DNA from: Planctomycetes bacterium RBG_16_41_13
Lineage (GTDB): Bacteria > Planctomycetota > Brocadiia > Brocadiales > Brocadiaceae
Reading direction: 5' to 3'
DNA length: 7,953 nucleotides
Assembly (NCBI GenBank): GCA_001828295.1
Contig: MHYI01000298.1
Location: forward strand, 1 to 7,953
Part shown: piece after piece, positions 5,929-7,953 of the stretch
Position numbering within the stretch: position 1 is the first letter of the stretch
Layout of the letters: each line of letters starts with the position of its first letter
Notes under the pieces: model-generated
What the model saw: only the letters and a program-made list of their open reading frames with translations
Databases searched by the model: none
Told to the model about the DNA's origin: nothing
Program-made: the position numbers and the translations under genes

Positions 5929-7176
5929 ATGAGCATTACTACTTCAAAAACAAGAACTCCTGAGTATGGGAAATTATTGGTGAAGGATAGTTTTCCCGCC
6001 AAAATGGGGCATTTTGGCCGCTTTGGCGGAAAGTTTGTGCCAGAAACGATTATGCCCTCTCTCGACCAGTTGGAACAGGCCTATAATGAAGCGAAAAACG
6101 ATCCGGCATTCAATACTGAACTGGAATACTATTTGAGAGAATATGTGGGGCGTCCTTCAACCCTTTATTATGCGGAAAGGCTAACAAAAAAACTTGCCGG
6201 CGCTAAAATATATCTCAAAAGGGAAGATTTAAATCATACCGGAGCGCATAAAATTAATAATACGATTGGGCAAATATTGCTTGCATTGAGGATGGGGAAA
6301 AAGCGCATTATTGCTGAAACGGGCGCAGGACAGCATGGCGTCGCCACGGCTACTGCCGCTGCAATGTTTGGTGTTCAATGTGATGTATATATGGGCGAAG
6401 AAGACATGAGACGTCAGTCGTTGAATGTTTTTAGAATGAAGCTGCTAGGAGCAAAGGTTATTCCTGTCGTCAGTGGTTCGAAAACATTAAAAGATGCTAC
6501 AAACGAGGCATTGAGGGACTGGATGGGGTCGGTAAAACACACTCATTACATTATTGGTTCTGTTGTTGGTCCTCATCCTTACCCAACAATGGTAAGAGAT
6601 TTCCAGTTAGTAATAGGACGGGAAGCAAAAAAACAGATATTAGAAAAGGAAAACCGGCTGCCGGATTATCTTATTGCCTGTGTTGGTGGCGGTAGTAATT
6701 CAATAGGATTGTTTCATCCATTCATTGACGACAAAGAGGTAAAAATGATTGGCGTAGAAGCGGGAGGCACTGGCCCTGGAGTAGGCCAGCATGCATCGAC
6801 TCTGACAAGCGGGAAAGTGGGCGTGTTGCATGGAAGTGTAAGCTATGTTCTTCAGGACGACGATGGGCAAACATTGCCTGTACACTCAATTTCTGCCGGT
6901 TTGGACTATCCAGGCGTTGGTCCCGAACACAGCTATTTGAAAGACATTGGAAGGGCTGATTATGTTTCGATAACTGACGAAGAAGCGGTAAGCGCATTTC
7001 AGGAATGTGCCCGATTAGAAGGGATCATTCCCGCCCTTGAAGCAGCACATGCTATTGCATATACAATGAAACTTGCTCCTGTCTTGAGTAAGGACAAATT
7101 GATTATTGTATGTTTATCCGGTACTGGAGATAAGGATTCCTTTGAAGTGGCAAAAAAACTTGGCTACGTCATCTAG
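5929..7176 (+). CDS. trpB: Tryptophan synthase beta subunit
   Basis: TrpB uses pyridoxal phosphate to condense indole, delivered by TrpA through a tunnel, with L-serine to form L-tryptophan in the cytoplasm, as an alpha2-beta2 complex. The 415-residue protein is full length (family about 390-410). It shows [11 protein letters not shown] at 30-40, the cofactor lysine in HTGAHKINN (Lys108, Salmonella Lys87), the catalytic glutamate in AETGAGQHG (Glu130, Salmonella Glu109), the phosphate-binding GGGSN loop at 253-257, and the C-terminal LSGTGDKD at 396-403. The conserved blocks fit the standard TrpB1 class that partners TrpA, not the stand-alone TrpB2. The start is set by AAGGAGG eight bases upstream. 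It follows the hao terminator and a mobile element, so it is not co-transcribed with hao by design. trpA follows, but only after 328 bases rather than the usual tight coupling. Confidence 0.98.
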   Translation: MSITTSKTRTPEYGKLLVKDSFPAKMGHFGRFGGKFVPETIMPSLDQLEQAYNEAKNDPAFNTELEYYLREYVGRPSTLYYAERLTKKLAGAKIYLKREDLNHTGAHKINNTIGQILLALRMGKKRIIAETGAGQHGVATATAAAMFGVQCDVYMGEEDMRRQSLNVFRMKLLGAKVIPVVSGSKTLKDATNEALRDWMGSVKHTHYIIGSVVGPHPYPTMVRDFQLVIGREAKKQILEKENRLPDYLIACVGGGSNSIGLFHPFIDDKEVKMIGVEAGGTGPGVGQHASTLTSGKVGVLHGSVSYVLQDDDGQTLPVHSISAGLDYPGVGPEHSYLKDIGRADYVSITDEEAVSAFQECARLEGIIPALEAAHAIAYTMKLAPVLSKDKLIIVCLSGTGDKDSFEVAKKLGYVI

Positions 7177-7504
7177 TGAAATATCCATGGCCTTTTGACG
7201 GTCTCACAAAGGGGGATGAAACTCCCCTCCGGCTATCATCCTGAGCAGTGCGAGGAATCTTAAAATTCCTCAATGCATTCTCTGGAACAAAGATTTTTCA
7301 TGAAGACTGCCTTGCGCAAAAGATTTTCTGCCACTCTATTTCCCGAAATAGCAAACAGTGAAGTGGTTGAAATGACAATTACAGACAACATATCATGACC
7401 TTAAATGATCGATCGTAAGAAAATATGGAATCTAATTTTGAACTAAAGTCTTTATTTGATTTTTAGAGCAGAGAAATTGTTATAGTTTTGTTGAGATAAT
7501 TCCA
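7177..7504. repeat. trpB-trpA spacer with degenerate 'TCATCCTGAGC...GAGGAATCT' repeat
   Basis: No gene is visible here. A small hairpin, AGGGGG (7210-7215) with TCCCCT (7223-7228), has no T-run. From about 7231 to 7378 lies a segment starting GCTATCATCCTGAGCAGTGC then GAGGAATCT and ending GTGGTTGAAATGAC. This pattern (TCAT-CCTGAGC, GAGGAATCT, distal AATGACA) is the form of a dispersed repeat found between genes in many bacterial genomes. Its ends are only weakly complementary, while AGGAAT (7253-7258) and ATTCCT (7265-7270) form a small internal stem. Bases 7383-7504 are AT-rich; TTGATT (7456-7461) with TATAGT (7481-7486) is a poor, over-spaced promoter candidate, and the best trpA ribosome site is only GAGAT near 7493. 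Confidence 0.6.
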
Positions 7505-7953
7505 ATGAACAGGATTGATAAAAAATTTGAAGAATTAAAAAGAAAAAAGGAGCCTGCTTTTATTCCGTTTATTACGGCAGGAGACCCTGACATCGAAACA
7601 ACAGAGGCCTTGATTCTTGCTTTTGAGAAAAAAGGGGCAGATATTATTGAGCTTGGTGTACCATTTTCCGATCCTATTGCAGATGGGCCTGTTATTCAGG
7701 CATCGTATCACAGGGCTTTGGAAAAAGGGGTAAAGGTTTCGCAAATTATAGATATGATTTCGAGGCTTCGCAGTAAAACTCAAATACCTGTAGTAGGAAT
7801 GATTTCTTACAGTATTGTGTACAAATTTGGAAGTAAAGCTTTTGTTGAAATGGCTTTAAAGGCGGGGTTTGACGGATTGACTATTCCAGACCTTCCCATT
7901 GAAGAAAATGAAGAAATATTTGAAATTGCATCTAAGAATGATTTAAAAATTGT
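7505..7953 (+). CDS. trpA: Tryptophan synthase alpha subunit, 3' end beyond window
   Basis: TrpA cleaves indole-3-glycerol phosphate to indole and glyceraldehyde 3-phosphate and passes indole to TrpB. The first 149 codons of an expected ~260-270 are present and open to the window edge. Landmarks are FITAGDPD (22-29), the catalytic Glu49 in ELGVPFSDP, Asp60 in ADGP, and the strand IPDLP (127-131), all in the numbering of Salmonella TrpA. The strand that usually reads like LMTYYNPI is here GMISYSIVYKFG (98-109), so the typical YNP is missing; I believe similar variants occur in planctomycetes. ATG 7505 places the catalytic residues exactly at the standard numbers, which supports the start despite a weak ribosome site. 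The 328-base separation from trpB suggests its own promoter or reduced coupling. Confidence 0.96.
   Translation, partial: MNRIDKKFEELKRKKEPAFIPFITAGDPDIETTEALILAFEKKGADIIELGVPFSDPIADGPVIQASYHRALEKGVKVSQIIDMISRLRSKTQIPVVGMISYSIVYKFGSKAFVEMALKAGFDGLTIPDLPIEENEEIFEIASKNDLKI

Overview
The window looks like chromosomal DNA of an anammox planctomycete, most likely 'Candidatus Kuenenia' or a very close relative. The main evidence is a complete secreted octaheme hydroxylamine oxidoreductase (positions 3769-5379) whose sequence and residue numbering fit the Kuenenia stuttgartiensis HAO of known structure, as far as I recall it. The modest GC content and the repeat-rich intergenic DNA agree with this. 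I could not run a database search, so the organism assignment is an inference.

Layout, left to right: (1) 1-210, the 3' end of an unrecognised gene carrying a perfect 2 x 35 bp tandem duplication. (2) 211-377, an AT-rich spacer with a 20 bp inverted repeat and a short ACAGATT-type tandem repeat. (3) 378-2831, a large membrane protein with an N-terminal multi-pass, glycosyltransferase-C-like part and eleven TPR units in exact 34-residue register. (4) 2832-3548, a spacer holding a minus-strand reading frame broken by one in-frame TGA, and two related copies of a ~35 bp segment. (5) 3549-3768, a consensus sigma70-type promoter (TTGACA-16-TATAAT) and a ~185 nt leader with a hairpin, leading to (6) the hao-type gene. 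(7) 5424-5470, a strong hairpin terminator, then (8) a 238 bp non-coding element with 25 bp terminal inverted repeats and a perfect 9 bp target duplication (a MITE), which contains a 23 bp GC-rich hairpin with a G-quadruplex motif on each strand. (9) trpB, 5929-7176. (10) a 328 nt trpB-trpA spacer with a degenerate repeat of the widespread 'TCATCCTGAGC...GAGGAATCT' type. (11) the first 149 codons of trpA, cut by the window edge.

The intact genes fall into unrelated jobs: a cell-envelope membrane/TPR protein, the periplasmic-type nitrogen redox enzyme of the anammoxosome, and the last two steps of tryptophan synthesis (TrpA makes indole, TrpB joins it to serine). All read on the plus strand, but the terminator after hao separates it from trpBA, so they are probably separate transcription units. 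No wholly new multi-gene system is evident. The most unusual items are the MITE with its paired G-quadruplex/hairpin core, the near-ideal promoter with long leader in front of hao, the TGA-interrupted minus-strand frame, and the large repeat-bearing gap between trpB and trpA, which are normally tightly linked.
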